Notes: generated by a model not told the origin, from the sequence alone. A stretch of DNA of 64,000 nucleotides from Mesorhizobium sp. PAMC28654 (GCF_020616515.1 NZ_CP085135.1:1860001-1924000); one strand, 5' to 3'; shown: positions 40,625 through 50,383, counted from the stretch's first letter. Made by a program: numbers and translations.

Positions 40625-41535
40625 ATGGTCGCACTCCCGTCTCTAAAGGGACTTCAGGCCTTCGAGGCTGCGGCCCGTACCGGCAGCTTTGCCTCGGCAG
40701 CGGACGAGCTTTCGGTTTCGGCCGCCGCCGTCAGCCAGCTCATCCGCACCGTCGAGGAGCAGATGGGACGCAAGCTGTTCCACCGCGTCAACCGGCGCGT
40801 CGTCCTCACCGAGGCCGGCATCGAGATGCTGCCCAGGCTGACCATGGCCTTCCAGGAAATCGGCAGCGTCGCGCGCGAACTGGGCGGCGATGCATTCCGC
40901 ACCCGCCTTGTGGTGTCGGTGCCCCCGTCCATGGCCATGGGTTGGCTTTCGCGGCGTCTCGCCGGCTTTGCCGCGAGCCATGGCAGCGTCGACATATCGC
41001 TCAGGGGCGATGATGACCCAGTGCCGTTCGATCGTGAGCTGATCGACATCAGGCTCTCCTACGGCCCGCACTATCGCGAGCACCCGACCGAGGACATCGT
41101 CCGGGACGCCGTCTATCCCGTCTGCGCGCCCGGACTCGCCGGCACGATCAGACCCGAGGACCTCGCGAGCCTGCCGCTCATCCATACCGACTGGGGACCG
41201 ACAGGCGCGTCCTTTCCATCCTGGCGTAACTGGTTCGAAGCGGCTGGCATCGAGCCCGGCCGCGCAGCGCGGCGCGGCTCTCGGCCAACTCATCGCGCGC
41301 GGCACTCGACCTTGCCATTTCGGGATTGGGCGTCGCGTTGGCGCAAGGGGTCTATTGCGCCAAAGCACTGGAAGACGGCAGGCTGTTCCGGCCGGTCGCC
41401 CGTGCGCTCGAACTACGCCAGCCCTATTGCCTGACGATCCCGGAGCGCAGCGCAAGGCGCGACGTGGTGGCGACATTTCGCCAGTGGCTGATCGAGCAAT
41501 GCGTGCGCGCGGTGCGTTCGCCGGTGCTCCGTTGA
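40625..41535 (+). pseudogene. LysR family regulator (GcvA-like), frameshifted
   Basis: The N-terminus is normal: LPSLKGLQAFEAAARTGSFA and SAAAVSQLIRTVEEQMGRKL, the DNA-binding domain of the GcvA branch. After EPGRAARRGS near 41275 the frame is lost. The continuation is in frame +1 from about 41281: SANSSRAALDLAISGLGVALAQGVYCAKALEDGRLF, a standard LysR C-terminal region, ending at 41535. Restoring one base gives a full protein of about 300 residues. As written it stops near 41434 with a wrong C-terminus. Regulator of the desaturase by position. Confidence 0.78.
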
Positions 41536-41561
41536 CTCGATAGCGATGGCCTACGGGCCGG

Positions 41562-41834
41562 TCACAGGTGCCCGCTCAATGCCCCGACCATGTCCTTGCT
41601 CGTGGCCACGGGAACGATCTCGAACTCCACCAGATCGGCCCATTCGATAACCCAGCGCTGCAGGAGCGTGACGTCATCGGCCTCCACCAGAAGGAAGCAG
41701 CGGCTCATGTCCGCGGCGATCCAGCTGTGGTGCACGAGAAGCTCGTCCGGCTTCAAGCGGCCGCGATCGCGGAAGCGGCGATATATCTCCTTGCGATCGC
41801 AGCCCCGAAAGTCCTCGGTTACCAGGAACAGCAT
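41562..41834 (-). CDS. DUF3303 family protein
   Basis: A 90-residue dimeric alpha/beta-barrel-like protein: MLFLVTEDFRGCDRKEIYRRF, then HHSWIAADMSRCFLLVEADD and EWADLVEFEIVPV. Members are small, cytosolic and of unknown function. The gene is 18 bases downstream of the ATP-grasp gene on the same strand, so it may be part of that operon. Confidence 0.75.
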   Translation of the reverse strand: MLFLVTEDFRGCDRKEIYRRFRDRGRLKPDELLVHHSWIAADMSRCFLLVEADDVTLLQRWVIEWADLVEFEIVPVATSKDMVGALSGHL

Positions 41835-41852
41835 CTTTTTCCCTCTATCAGA

Positions 41853-43316
41853 TTACCGGCCCGGCCGATCCAACCGTTCCAGGAACCATTGCGTCAGCCG
41901 CACCCAGACCTCGTCCTTCTCGCCGGAATCCTCCCAGCCGTGATCGAGGTTGGGATTGTCGTTGACCTCGATGACGAAGACGCCATCCTTGGTTTCCTTG
42001 AGGTCGACGCCGTAGAGGCCGTCGCCGATGCAGCGCGCCGCCTTCACCGCCGTCTCGACGACATGGGCCGGCGTTTCCTTCAGCGTGAAGGTCTTGATGC
42101 CACCCTGGTCCGGCTTACCGTTGGCCTTGTGGTTGACGATCTGCCAGTGCTTCTTGGCCATCAGATAGTGCACGGCAAACAGCGGCTGGCCGCCAAGCAC
42201 GCCGACGCGCCAGTCATATTCGGTGGGAATGAATTTCTGTGCGATCAGGAGGTCGGAATCCTCCAGCCATTCGGTCGCCAGCGTCTTCAATTCCTCGAAG
42301 GTGGCGCATTTCTTGACACCGCGCGAGAACGAGGAATCCGGGATTTTCAGCACCAGCGGGAAACCCAGCGTCTGTGCCGCCAGTTCAAGATCCGACGTAC
42401 CGGCGATCATCACCGTAGGCGGCACCGGCACCTTGTTGTAGGTCATCAGTTCGTTGAGATAGACCTTGTTGGTGCAGCGGATCATCGACAGTGGATCATC
42501 GATGACGGGCATGCCTTCCTGCTGGGCGCGGCGCGCGAAGCGGTAGGTATGGTTGGAGATCGACGTGGTCTCGCGGATGAACAGCGCGTCGTAATTGGCG
42601 AGCTTGGCCAGATCCTTCTTGGTGATGGGTTCGATTTCGACGCCCATCTTTTCAGCGATCTTGGCCCAGTAGCGCAGCGACGAAATCTGCGACGGCGCCA
42701 ATTCCTCATGCGGATCGACCAGCGTGGCGAAAGTGTAGCGCGCCGGCGTGCGGCCCTTGGTATCGCGCCATTCGCGGTTGGTGTAGGTCTCGAGGCACTG
42801 GATGAAGTGCGCTTCCTCCTCCTCGGTCATCCGCGCGAGTGGGTGGAAGCCGATCTTCCGGATCGATGCCCATTCGGCGCTGTCCTTGATGTGGACCTCC
42901 AGCGCCGGTGCCCGGAACCAGTCGAACAGAAGTTTTGCGAAGCGGTCCCAGACCTTCGACGGGCCGATGCCGAAGAAGATGCAGACCTTTTGCGGAAAGG
43001 CGCCGCCAAGATCCTTGCGGCATTTGTTGAGCGCCAGTTCCAGTTCCGGCAACGCATGCTCATAAAGCTTGCGCTCCGACAGGTCGATCATCGTCTCGAC
43101 CGTGGGGATGACCTTGTGGCCGCGTGAGCTGGCCAGCAGCGAGGCATAGTAGCCGCGGCTCTGATAGCTGTAGCTGTTCGACAGGTTGATGACCTTGGGC
43201 CGCTGGCCGCGAAACAGCGACGGATGTGCGAGATAGTCGCGGTTGGTAATGATCTTGTGCGGTGTCGCCACCTGGTCGAGATCGCTCTGCCGGCCTGTCA
43301 GGATGACCCAGGTCAT
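41853..43316 (-). CDS. RimK-like ATP-grasp ligase with N-terminal RLAN domain
   Basis: A 487-residue protein. Residues ~1-170 match the RimK-like ATP-grasp N-terminal (RLAN) region (ITNRDYLAHPSLF, NLSNSYSYQSRGYYASLLASSRG). Residues ~245-480 are an ATP-grasp domain: VKIPDSSFSRGV-like lysine region (LVLKIPDSSFSRG), WRVGVLGGQPLFAVHYLM, and the metal site DLKETKDGVFVIEVNDNPN. ATP-grasp enzymes of this type join an amino acid to a carboxylate. The start lies 5 bases after the GNAT-C39 gene stop. The substrate is unknown. Confidence 0.87.
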   Translation of the reverse strand: MTWVILTGRQSDLDQVATPHKIITNRDYLAHPSLFRGQRPKVINLSNSYSYQSRGYYASLLASSRGHKVIPTVETMIDLSERKLYEHALPELELALNKCRKDLGGAFPQKVCIFFGIGPSKVWDRFAKLLFDWFRAPALEVHIKDSAEWASIRKIGFHPLARMTEEEEAHFIQCLETYTNREWRDTKGRTPARYTFATLVDPHEELAPSQISSLRYWAKIAEKMGVEIEPITKKDLAKLANYDALFIRETTSISNHTYRFARRAQQEGMPVIDDPLSMIRCTNKVYLNELMTYNKVPVPPTVMIAGTSDLELAAQTLGFPLVLKIPDSSFSRGVKKCATFEELKTLATEWLEDSDLLIAQKFIPTEYDWRVGVLGGQPLFAVHYLMAKKHWQIVNHKANGKPDQGGIKTFTLKETPAHVVETAVKAARCIGDGLYGVDLKETKDGVFVIEVNDNPNLDHGWEDSGEKDEVWVRLTQWFLERLDRPGR

Positions 43317-43321
43317 TGTCT

Positions 43322-44417
43322 TCAGCGCTTTCCGAGAATGATAGCCGCGCGCAATCCGTCGCGGCCGAACTGGGCCATGTTCATGAAGATGCCGTAGGGC
43401 ACGGGAATGTTGGCGGCATCAAGGATTGTCTCCTGCTTCTCGTCCTCGACCCAGGGATCGTGGATCAGAATATGATCGCCATCATCGCCGATTGCGAGCA
43501 CCCAGTGCGGCACCTTCTTGCCGAACATGATGAAGCCGCTGATGAGGACCAGCACGAGTTTCCCTTCCGCGATCGCCGCGCGAATATCGTCGATGACGAA
43601 CGGACGGTAATTGACAGGGATGCCGTATCGTTCCGCGCGGCGACGAAAATCGACCTGCGCCAGTTCCATCACCCGGCGCTTGTCCTCGCTGCGCACCGAC
43701 TGCAGAAACAACGCACCGTAGAAAGACACAAATATCTCGGCCGAAAGTCCGCTTTCGTGGCCGGCGACGGCCAGTCCGAACGGCTCGCAGCCGCCAGGAC
43801 CCGACATCATGAAAATCGTCGTCGCCTCGCGCCACAACCGGATTTCCATGACCGGATCCGGCACGAAGCCGCGATCGAAATTGGACATCGCCATCATCAG
43901 GCAGCACGGGCCGCAGGTGAATTCGCAGGTCTGCTGATAGAATGGCTTTGGTCGCGATCGGAATGTCGCCGCGCAAGGTCTTTTCGTAGCGCAGCGCCGT
44001 TTGGCCGTCGCCATAGTAGCCGAGTTCGCGGCCGATCTTGCGGTAGCCACTCTGCTCATAGATGCGGATGGCCCTGGCGTTGTCTTCGCGCACTTCCAGG
44101 CGCAGCATCATGCGGCCATGCTCGAAAGCCGCCTCCTCCGCCCGCTCCAACAGCAGCCGGCCGATGCCGCGCCCGCCAAAAAAGGGGCCGGTCGCGATGG
44201 AGTAGAGACGCGCGACACCACTGCCCTTGCGAAACAGCACGACGGCATAGCCGGCAATGTGCCCATCGTACTCGGCGACCAGCATTTCGGCGGTCTCACG
44301 TTCGATCAAGAGGCGAAAGGAACGGCGGGAAATGCGGTCGCTCGCGAAAACGGCCTTCTCGATGGCAGCGAGGTCATCGACGTCGGTCGCGCGGGCCGTG
44401 CGGATCTCGGCAGGCAT
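43322..44417 (-). pseudogene. GNAT acetyltransferase - C39-like peptidase fusion, frameshifted
   Basis: Two ORFs join across a frame change near 43943-43955. The N-terminal part (from ATG 44417, MPAEIRTARATDVDDLAAIE) is a GNAT domain with GGRGIGRLLLERAEEAA and ARAIRIYEQSGYRKIG. The C-terminal part (FYQQTCEFTCGPCCLMMAM ... HWVLAIGDDGDHILIHDPW) is a papain-like C39/DUF3335 peptidase with Cys and His motifs. Removing one base (in ACCAAAGCC) gives one continuous protein of about 365 residues; homologues are fused like this. It precedes the ATP-grasp gene by 5 bases. Confidence 0.75.
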
Positions 44418-44707
44418 GCGGGCTCGGAAAACCTCGATTGGGTTGTGGAAACGCCCTTGTCTAAACACTGCTGATATCAGCCGAAGTGCCGATGATCATC
44501 AAGCGCTATCGCACCTCGATTAGGGCCGAATTGTGACAGTTCTGGCCCCGTGGGTGAACCCAAAAATCGGAAAGCATTTTGCACGGAGATCGCCGGGAAA
44601 ATAAAGTGCAATGGCATCCTTGCACTCTACGAGGGAAACGCGATGCCGTGGCCATTTGAGCAGCATGGCTATCCTCGCGCATCGTCGCCGGCAAAAGCCA
44701 GCTCTGT

Positions 44708-45502
44708 TCAGCCGGCCAGACCGTTCACGAGTTGCGTGTAGGCGCTCTTCGCCACGTCGGCCAGCCGCTCATGCGGCAGCGAGCCGACAACCGCGCAGCC
44801 ATACCCCTTGTCCAGCCAATAGACGGCCTGCGGGCCATCTTCAACCGATGCGTAGGTACCCTTGGCATTCTCCGACGATTCGGCGGTGACGAAGAGAGAG
44901 ATGCGCTCGCCCTTGTCGTCCTGGTAAAGCAGCATCGCGGCTTTGCCCTGGCCTGCTGGCAAGAGCCGGCCACCAACCAGTTGGAACCCGTTCGCGGTCA
45001 GGTCCGGCGCCACGAGCTTCAGGCCTACCCGATTGGACAGCCAGGTCTGCAGGTGATCCCTGTCGCTTGCCGGAACTTCCACCGCGTGCCTTTGTTCCGC
45101 GGCATAGATGACGTGAGCCGCGATCGCCTGTTCTGCAAGCTGATCTTCCGCCTGATCTTCCTGACCCAAATGGTCAATTCCGGCAAAATAGCCACCAAGA
45201 CCGCCAACAGCCAGGACCGCCGCCGCAGCCGCCGCAAGCCACCAGCGCGAGCGCCGCGCGGCGACCCTCATCGGCGGAGTTTCGCCGAGCACGGCCTTGC
45301 GCAATCGCGCCGGCACCGGTTCATCGAGCACGACGGCGAAGGCTACACGCAGAGCGGTGCGATCGGCCGTATAGCGCACGCTCTTCGCCTTCATCTCGGG
45401 ATTGGAGTCGAGCCAGGTCTCGTAGGCCACGCGTTCGTCGGCTGGCAGTTCGCCGTCGAGTGCCATGTGAATGTCACGTTCGGAAAAATCGCGCCGGATC
45501 AT
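44708..45502 (-). CDS. Anti-sigma factor (membrane-spanning, no Zn motif)
   Basis: A 264-residue protein. The N-terminal ~80 residues are the sigma-binding domain (IHMALDGELPADERVAYETWL); no HxxxCxxC zinc motif is present. Residues ~86-105 are a membrane helix (WWLAAAAAAVLAVGGLGGYFAG), and the rest is periplasmic. ATG 45502 overlaps the sigma gene stop as ATGA. It should hold the ECF sigma factor inactive until an envelope signal is received. Confidence 0.88.
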   Translation of the reverse strand: MIRRDFSERDIHMALDGELPADERVAYETWLDSNPEMKAKSVRYTADRTALRVAFAVVLDEPVPARLRKAVLGETPPMRVAARRSRWWLAAAAAAVLAVGGLGGYFAGIDHLGQEDQAEDQLAEQAIAAHVIYAAEQRHAVEVPASDRDHLQTWLSNRVGLKLVAPDLTANGFQLVGGRLLPAGQGKAAMLLYQDDKGERISLFVTAESSENAKGTYASVEDGPQAVYWLDKGYGCAVVGSLPHERLADVAKSAYTQLVNGLAG

Positions 45503-46017
45503 TTCTCGACGATCCTTATCGTCCGGCGGCGGGCTGTGTCGTCCAGCAATCCGCGCAACTCCTCGCGTCCACGCGCAATGCGCGACATCAGCGTGCCGGC
45601 CGGCACGCCAAGGATGTTGGCGGCCTCGGCATAGGAAAATCCTTCTATGGCGACCATCACCAGCGCGGCGCGCCGGTCAGGGCTGATTGCCTGCAACGCG
45701 TCGATGATTTCACGCGAAGCGATGCTTTCCATCTGCTCGGCGGGCTGTCCAAGCGCCTCGCCTGCTTCCAGCGGCAGCATCGCGGCTTCACCACGTCGAT
45801 TTACCTTGCGCATCTGGTCGATGAACAAATGATGCATGATCGTAAACAGCCACCTCCGGGGGCTTTCTCCAGTCTGCCAATTGTCGAGCCGGACAAGTGC
45901 CCGCTCGAGGCAATCCTGGACGAGGTCGTCGGCTGCGTCACGGTCGCGCAGAAGCGAGCGTGCGTAGCGGCGCAGACGCGGTATTTCGCCAAGGATTGCT
46001 GCCTTCTTCTCGTCCAT
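45499..46017 (-). CDS. ECF-type RNA polymerase sigma factor
   Basis: A 172-residue ECF sigma factor. Region 2 is visible as IPRLRRYARSLLRDRDAADDLVQD and WLFTIMHHLFIDQ; region 4 as LVMVAIEGFSYAEAANILGVPAGTLMSRIARGREEL, with the helix-turn-helix. It forms an operon with the anti-sigma gene. A GGAAT-N17-CGTT element lies 115-140 bases upstream and may be its own target promoter. Confidence 0.93.
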   Translation of the reverse strand: MDEKKAAILGEIPRLRRYARSLLRDRDAADDLVQDCLERALVRLDNWQTGESPRRWLFTIMHHLFIDQMRKVNRRGEAAMLPLEAGEALGQPAEQMESIASREIIDALQAISPDRRAALVMVAIEGFSYAEAANILGVPAGTLMSRIARGREELRGLLDDTARRRTIRIVEK

Positions 46018-46131
46018 GACCGCTGGTTCTGAAGTCGCCTCTTACCGAGATCAATTGAACGCGCCTTCTCGGCGCGGCGCAAGCGGCCAAGCGCGAAGCG
46101 GTCCGCCGCCCCGGTCACCCAAGCAATGATG

Positions 46132-46158
46132 TAACGCGGCAAGCGGCCCTTTTATTCC
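46132..46158 (-). promoter_or_regulatory. Candidate ECF-type promoter
   Basis: On the minus strand GGAATAA (46158-46152), 15 bases, then CGTTA (46136-46132), i.e. GGAAT-N17-CGTT. This resembles ECF -35/-10 elements of alphaproteobacteria. The transcription start would be about 100 bases before the sigma gene. It sits between the DUF2339 stop and the sigma gene start, consistent with autoregulation. Confidence 0.45.
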
Positions 46159-46191
46159 CGCACAGACGGGAAACCCATAATTTCCACGCGA

Positions 46192-48930
46192 TTATCCGTT
46201 TTCTCTCGCCGCACGGGTCAGCAGACGCTGATAGAACAGCCCAATCCCGATCAGAACCGCGCCGAGGCCAATGAAGGACAATGCCCGTAGCACTCCTTCA
46301 AGCTCCGACATGTCGAACAGGAACACCTTCAGCACGGCGACCGAAATCAGAACCGCCGATGCTATGCGCAGCACTTGCGATTTCAGCCAGACGCCGGCCG
46401 TGAGAAGTACGACGCCCATGACCAGCCACAACGCCGAATAGGTGTAGGTTTCAACCTGGCCGAGGCCACTCCAGTAGCCGATGAACTCGCCCTTGAAAAA
46501 TCGCCTGACCGACAGGGTGGCATAGGCAAAGGCGAGCAACGCCGCTACCAATGCCAGCATCGCCGCATACCATTTCGGCCGCTTGTCGCGGGCGTACAGC
46601 GCCAGCCCGCCAGCAGCGACAGCCGGCAGCAGATAAGCGAGGAACAGCAGGTTGAATACCGGGATCCGGCCCGTGGATTCGTCGGTGAACAGCGGATTCA
46701 ACATCGCGAAATGTTGCCCGACGATGAAGAGCACCGAGGCCACACCGGCCGCCATCGATCCATAGCGAAGCACCGAACTGGGTTGACGCCGATCGATTGC
46801 GATCAGGATGGCACCGGCACCGAGCGCGATCAACGTATAGATAGCTTGCTCGGCCAGGGACGGCGCGCCGCTGGTAATGACGCCTCCATGCATGGCGTGG
46901 CGCACCAGGATGGCGACGGTGAGCAGCGCGAACAGTGCCGCGGCCGCCTCCATCGCGAGGCGCGGCCGGCCATTGGTGGTACGGGCAAGCTGCCAGGCGG
47001 CAAAGCCAAAGGCGAGTGCCGGAACGCCGTACCCCGGCAAAAGCCAGTTGAACACCGGCGTCGTCGACAGGAACTCAGCACCGACCACGGTCGGGTCAAA
47101 CGCCACGCGGCAAAGCACCGCGATGGCCGCACCGACGGAAATCCAGCCGAGCACCGGGTAGCTACGCCAGCGGGTGGCCAGCGCCGGCACGACCGCCGAC
47201 GCTCCGATCATGATGGTGGTCATGCCGGAACCGAACGCCATATGCAGCATCAGAAGCGCTGAAACGGCCGCGCCGCCAAGCGCGAATGAAACGGCAGCAC
47301 CGCCCTTCCTAGGCGGTGCTTCGCGGCCCGCGATCCATTCGCCACCGGCCGCGAATGCCACCACCAGCAGTATTGCGCCAAACGCGTAGCCGAAGTCACG
47401 ATCGAGATTGCCGAAGGTGAACCAGAGCGAAAACAGTATCACCACCGGCACGATGACGCCCCAGGCGGCCCAGGAAGCAGCGCGAACCGGCGCCGATGCG
47501 GCCGATCCTCGGGCAGCCCAGAAACCGGCGAGGATGAAAAAGAGTCCCAGGACGATGCCGATTCTGAAAGTGAGGGTGTCGGCGGTGACTACCGCCACGC
47601 CGTTGACGATGAGACTGCCGCCGGGAAAGTCCGAGGCAACGGCCGTCGGCGGGATGATGCCCAGGTAGACCATGACCGCGACCAGTCCGGCGGCGTAAAG
47701 AAGCGGCACCGCTCGCGTCCGGTATAGCGCGACAGTCACCATGGCAGCGAGCAGGATGGCGCCTGGCAAGGCATCGCCGGCCAAGGCGAAGGCCGGATCG
47801 ACGAAGAGCGCCAGAACGCAAAGTCCGACAAACACGCCCGGCGCGACCGAAGGCCAGTCGAATCCACCAGCTTGTTCAGGTTCCACGCGACGACCAAGCC
47901 ACACGAAGGCAAGAATGACGAGAGTTACGGCCTTGATGAACAGGATGACCGACAGGTTCGCGCCTGGTGAATCGGTCATATAGAGCAATGTCCAGATGCC
48001 GACCCCGACAAAAGCCGCCGCCATCAGCAGCGCCCAGTCGCGCATACGGGCTATGACGCCGGTTGCCGCGAGAACGATGGCCAGATAACCGAACAAAGCC
48101 CATGGATTGGGTGCCTGCGAGGCAATCAGCATCGGCGTCACAATGGCACCAAGCAGGCCTATCCCGGCCAAGGCCTGGCCGTGAACAAGGGCGGCAACAA
48201 TTGTTGCAATGCCGATGGCCCCCAGAAGCACGAAGGCGAACGCAGGTCCGATGAAGCCGTAGACGGCATAGGCGGCATAGACGGTGCCGAACAGGATGAA
48301 AGCGCCTGCAGCCGTCAGGATCGCGGGGATATAAGCGTCGGCAATGCCTTGTACTGGCACCTTGAAACCGGTGCGGCGAATGAATTCGCTGGCGGCAACC
48401 AGCACCAGGCCGAATATCGCGGCCATCGTGAGCCGCACGCCAGGGCCGAAAATCCCGGCTTCAATCGTGTAGCGGATCAGGAACAGACCACCAAGCGCCA
48501 GAGCAATGCCGCCGACCCAGACCGCCCAGCGCGTACCGAGCGCGGTTTCGACATCTGACTGGCGGGCGGCTTTCGCCGGCGCGGCCGGCTCGACAGGTCT
48601 GGATTCGGTGGGCGCGGTTACAGTCCAAGGTCCGGGCACGGCCTCGGCAGTGGTTTCATCCTCTACCACCGCTGCCTGTGCCGCGGCGAGTTCGCTCGCG
48701 GGTGTCGATGCGGCGTCCGCGGCTGCCGCCAAAAGCGCGTCCGCAGGCTTGCCACCATCCGCGGCCTGAGCCGCCGGTTTGGCCTGCGGCAACGCCGTAT
48801 TCGCCCCCAAACTCACGAGACCGCGCAGTGCACCCAACTCGCGCTCGATCAGGCCGATGCGGCTCTGCTGACGGGAGACGATGACGAACAGCGCGATGAT
48901 GGCCACAAGGCCGATCAGATTTTCAAACAT
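46192..48930 (-). CDS. DUF2339 multi-pass membrane protein
   Basis: A 912-residue inner-membrane protein. After an N-terminal helix and coiled region (FENLIGLVAIIALFVIVSRQQ ... RELGALRGLV) comes an Ala/Pro/Glu-rich linker (~40-130), then some 25 hydrophobic helices to the C-terminus. This is the DUF2339 family, of unknown function, perhaps an envelope scaffold or transporter. It lies upstream of the ECF sigma operon on the same strand. Confidence 0.85.
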   Translation of the reverse strand: MFENLIGLVAIIALFVIVSRQQSRIGLIERELGALRGLVSLGANTALPQAKPAAQAADGGKPADALLAAAADAASTPASELAAAQAAVVEDETTAEAVPGPWTVTAPTESRPVEPAAPAKAARQSDVETALGTRWAVWVGGIALALGGLFLIRYTIEAGIFGPGVRLTMAAIFGLVLVAASEFIRRTGFKVPVQGIADAYIPAILTAAGAFILFGTVYAAYAVYGFIGPAFAFVLLGAIGIATIVAALVHGQALAGIGLLGAIVTPMLIASQAPNPWALFGYLAIVLAATGVIARMRDWALLMAAAFVGVGIWTLLYMTDSPGANLSVILFIKAVTLVILAFVWLGRRVEPEQAGGFDWPSVAPGVFVGLCVLALFVDPAFALAGDALPGAILLAAMVTVALYRTRAVPLLYAAGLVAVMVYLGIIPPTAVASDFPGGSLIVNGVAVVTADTLTFRIGIVLGLFFILAGFWAARGSAASAPVRAASWAAWGVIVPVVILFSLWFTFGNLDRDFGYAFGAILLVVAFAAGGEWIAGREAPPRKGGAAVSFALGGAAVSALLMLHMAFGSGMTTIMIGASAVVPALATRWRSYPVLGWISVGAAIAVLCRVAFDPTVVGAEFLSTTPVFNWLLPGYGVPALAFGFAAWQLARTTNGRPRLAMEAAAALFALLTVAILVRHAMHGGVITSGAPSLAEQAIYTLIALGAGAILIAIDRRQPSSVLRYGSMAAGVASVLFIVGQHFAMLNPLFTDESTGRIPVFNLLFLAYLLPAVAAGGLALYARDKRPKWYAAMLALVAALLAFAYATLSVRRFFKGEFIGYWSGLGQVETYTYSALWLVMGVVLLTAGVWLKSQVLRIASAVLISVAVLKVFLFDMSELEGVLRALSFIGLGAVLIGIGLFYQRLLTRAARENG

Positions 48931-48968
48931 AGCGGATCCCCCAAACCGGACCGGTCCTTGCAGTCACG

Positions 48969-49487
48969 TCAACGTACCGCCAGATTGGCCGCCGGAAAGA
49001 CCGAGCATGTTTCAGTACCGAAGGCCAGCAGCTTGCCGTTGGCGTCCTTCAGTGTGGCTTCCGACACCACCAGAGTGCGTCCCTTGTGAACCACTTTTCC
49101 CTCGCATACCACTTCGCCGGTCCTTGGCGTGATCGGCCGCGTCAGATTCACCTTGAATTCCGCCGTCGCATAGGCCTCGCCTTTTTCGAGCAGTGTCTGT
49201 ACCGAGCAGCCAAGCGCCGAATCCAGCAACGTTGCCGCCCAACCGCCATGCACGCCGCCCAGCGGGTTCAGATGCCGCTCGTTCGGCACACCATGAAATA
49301 CGGCTCGCCCTTCCGACACTTCAGCGATGGCAAAGTTGAGCTGGAAGGAAATCGGCGGCGCCGGGTATTTGTTGTCGATGATGCGCTGGAGCAACTCGAT
49401 GCCGGTGTATTTCAGGATGTCCTCATGCGGAATGGTGCCGAGGCCGAGCGTCGCGACGCGGCCGGGATAAAGTTCCACCTCGCTCAT
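48969..49487 (-). CDS. PaaI-type thioesterase (hotdog fold)
   Basis: A 172-residue hotdog-fold thioesterase. The catalytic helix region is [22 protein letters not shown], and later strands include [14 protein letters not shown]. It cleaves acyl- or aryl-CoA thioesters; the substrate is unknown. ATG 49487 overlaps the recO stop as ATGA; the longer frame to 49811 is a recO shadow and was rejected. Confidence 0.88.
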   Translation of the reverse strand: MSEVELYPGRVATLGLGTIPHEDILKYTGIELLQRIIDNKYPAPPISFQLNFAIAEVSEGRAVFHGVPNERHLNPLGGVHGGWAATLLDSALGCSVQTLLEKGEAYATAEFKVNLTRPITPRTGEVVCEGKVVHKGRTLVVSEATLKDANGKLLAFGTETCSVFPAANLAVR

Positions 49488-50260
49488 ACGGCGCGTTCCC
49501 CGGTTGCGGCCTCTACGGCTGCGGATTTGCGGGATGCATAGTGTTTGCGCAATGAGGCAAGGAAGCCAGCCCGCGCCCCAGGCGCCTCGATGGCACGCGG
49601 TTCGTAGACATGCCGGACGAAGAAAAACCCTGTAAGCCGGAATGCATCTTCGATCGCCGCCGGATCGGCGCGCAGGCCGGAGCCGCGATGCAGGAAGGCG
49701 GGCAGTGCCAGCATCTTGTCGCGCCACGGTGTGCCCGCCTCGCGCGACACGGCGCGGCCGGACTTGGGCGAGACATAGGCAAGGTCGTCCCGGCTGCCGG
49801 TCGCGGCACACTGGCTGAGATCGAGGCCAAAGCCGAGTTCTTCCAGGATCAGGAGCTCGAACCGCGCCACCAGTTCGCCGGCTGCGTCCGCATCGTCGAG
49901 ATGGGCGATCATGACGCCAAACGTCTCATAAAGCCCGCCATGGGCATCGCGCTCCGGCAAAAGGCGTAGATGCGCCGCCATGGTCTGCAGTCCATAAACG
50001 GCAACGGCGCTGTCCATCAGTCGCGCGGCATTCATCTCGATCGCCTCGGCCTGGAATGTGCCGAGATGCTCGTCAAGGCGGGCGCGCCAGAGAAGGTCGA
50101 CGCGGTTGCCGGGCTGGAGGACGGGTTGCTGCTTGCGCGAACGCCCGCCGCGCACGAGGCCGAGATGCCTGCCATGCGCGCGTGTCATCACCTCGAGGAT
50201 GGCGCTGGTTTCGCCATGCTTGCGGGTGCCGAGAATGATTCCCTCGTCGCGCCATTCCAT
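49484..50260 (-). CDS. recO: DNA repair protein RecO
   Basis: Loads RecA on single-stranded DNA with RecR/RecF. It is 258 residues long: N-terminal OB fold ([26 protein letters not shown] ... [12 protein letters not shown]), then a helical domain. As in other alphaproteobacteria the C-terminal zinc finger Cys set is not obvious. Start ATG 50260 is natural. The order recO-thioesterase is coupled by overlap. Confidence 0.93.
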   Translation of the reverse strand: MEWRDEGIILGTRKHGETSAILEVMTRAHGRHLGLVRGGRSRKQQPVLQPGNRVDLLWRARLDEHLGTFQAEAIEMNAARLMDSAVAVYGLQTMAAHLRLLPERDAHGGLYETFGVMIAHLDDADAAGELVARFELLILEELGFGLDLSQCAATGSRDDLAYVSPKSGRAVSREAGTPWRDKMLALPAFLHRGSGLRADPAAIEDAFRLTGFFFVRHVYEPRAIEAPGARAGFLASLRKHYASRKSAAVEAATGERAV

Positions 50261-50323
50261 GACGAGAGCTTTTCACCGGTTAGGTGGCGAAATCAAGATA
50301 AGGCTTGGGCTGACCTCCCTCGC

Positions 50324-50366
50324 CAAAGAAAGAGGACCGCCCGCAGCAATGAGCCGCGGGCGGTCC
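50324..50366 (-). terminator. Intrinsic terminator of the porin gene
   Basis: Perfect 11-bp stem GGACCGCCCGC (50334-50344) and GCGGGCGGTCC (50356-50366) with an 11-base loop. On the minus strand it is followed by TCTTTCTTT, so it ends the porin transcript 18 bases past its stop. Confidence 0.85.
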
Positions 50367-50383
50367 GTGCCAGATGCTGACCG

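Noticed and set aside
41568..43127. A 519-residue plus-strand frame opposite the ATP-grasp gene
   Set aside because: Low-complexity Leu/Arg/Asp shadow; the minus strand gives a clear ATP-grasp protein.
49488..49811. Upstream N-terminal extension of the PaaI thioesterase frame
   Set aside because: It overlaps recO completely and is Arg-rich, as expected of a shadow frame; the ATG at 49487 with an ATGA overlap is the natural start.
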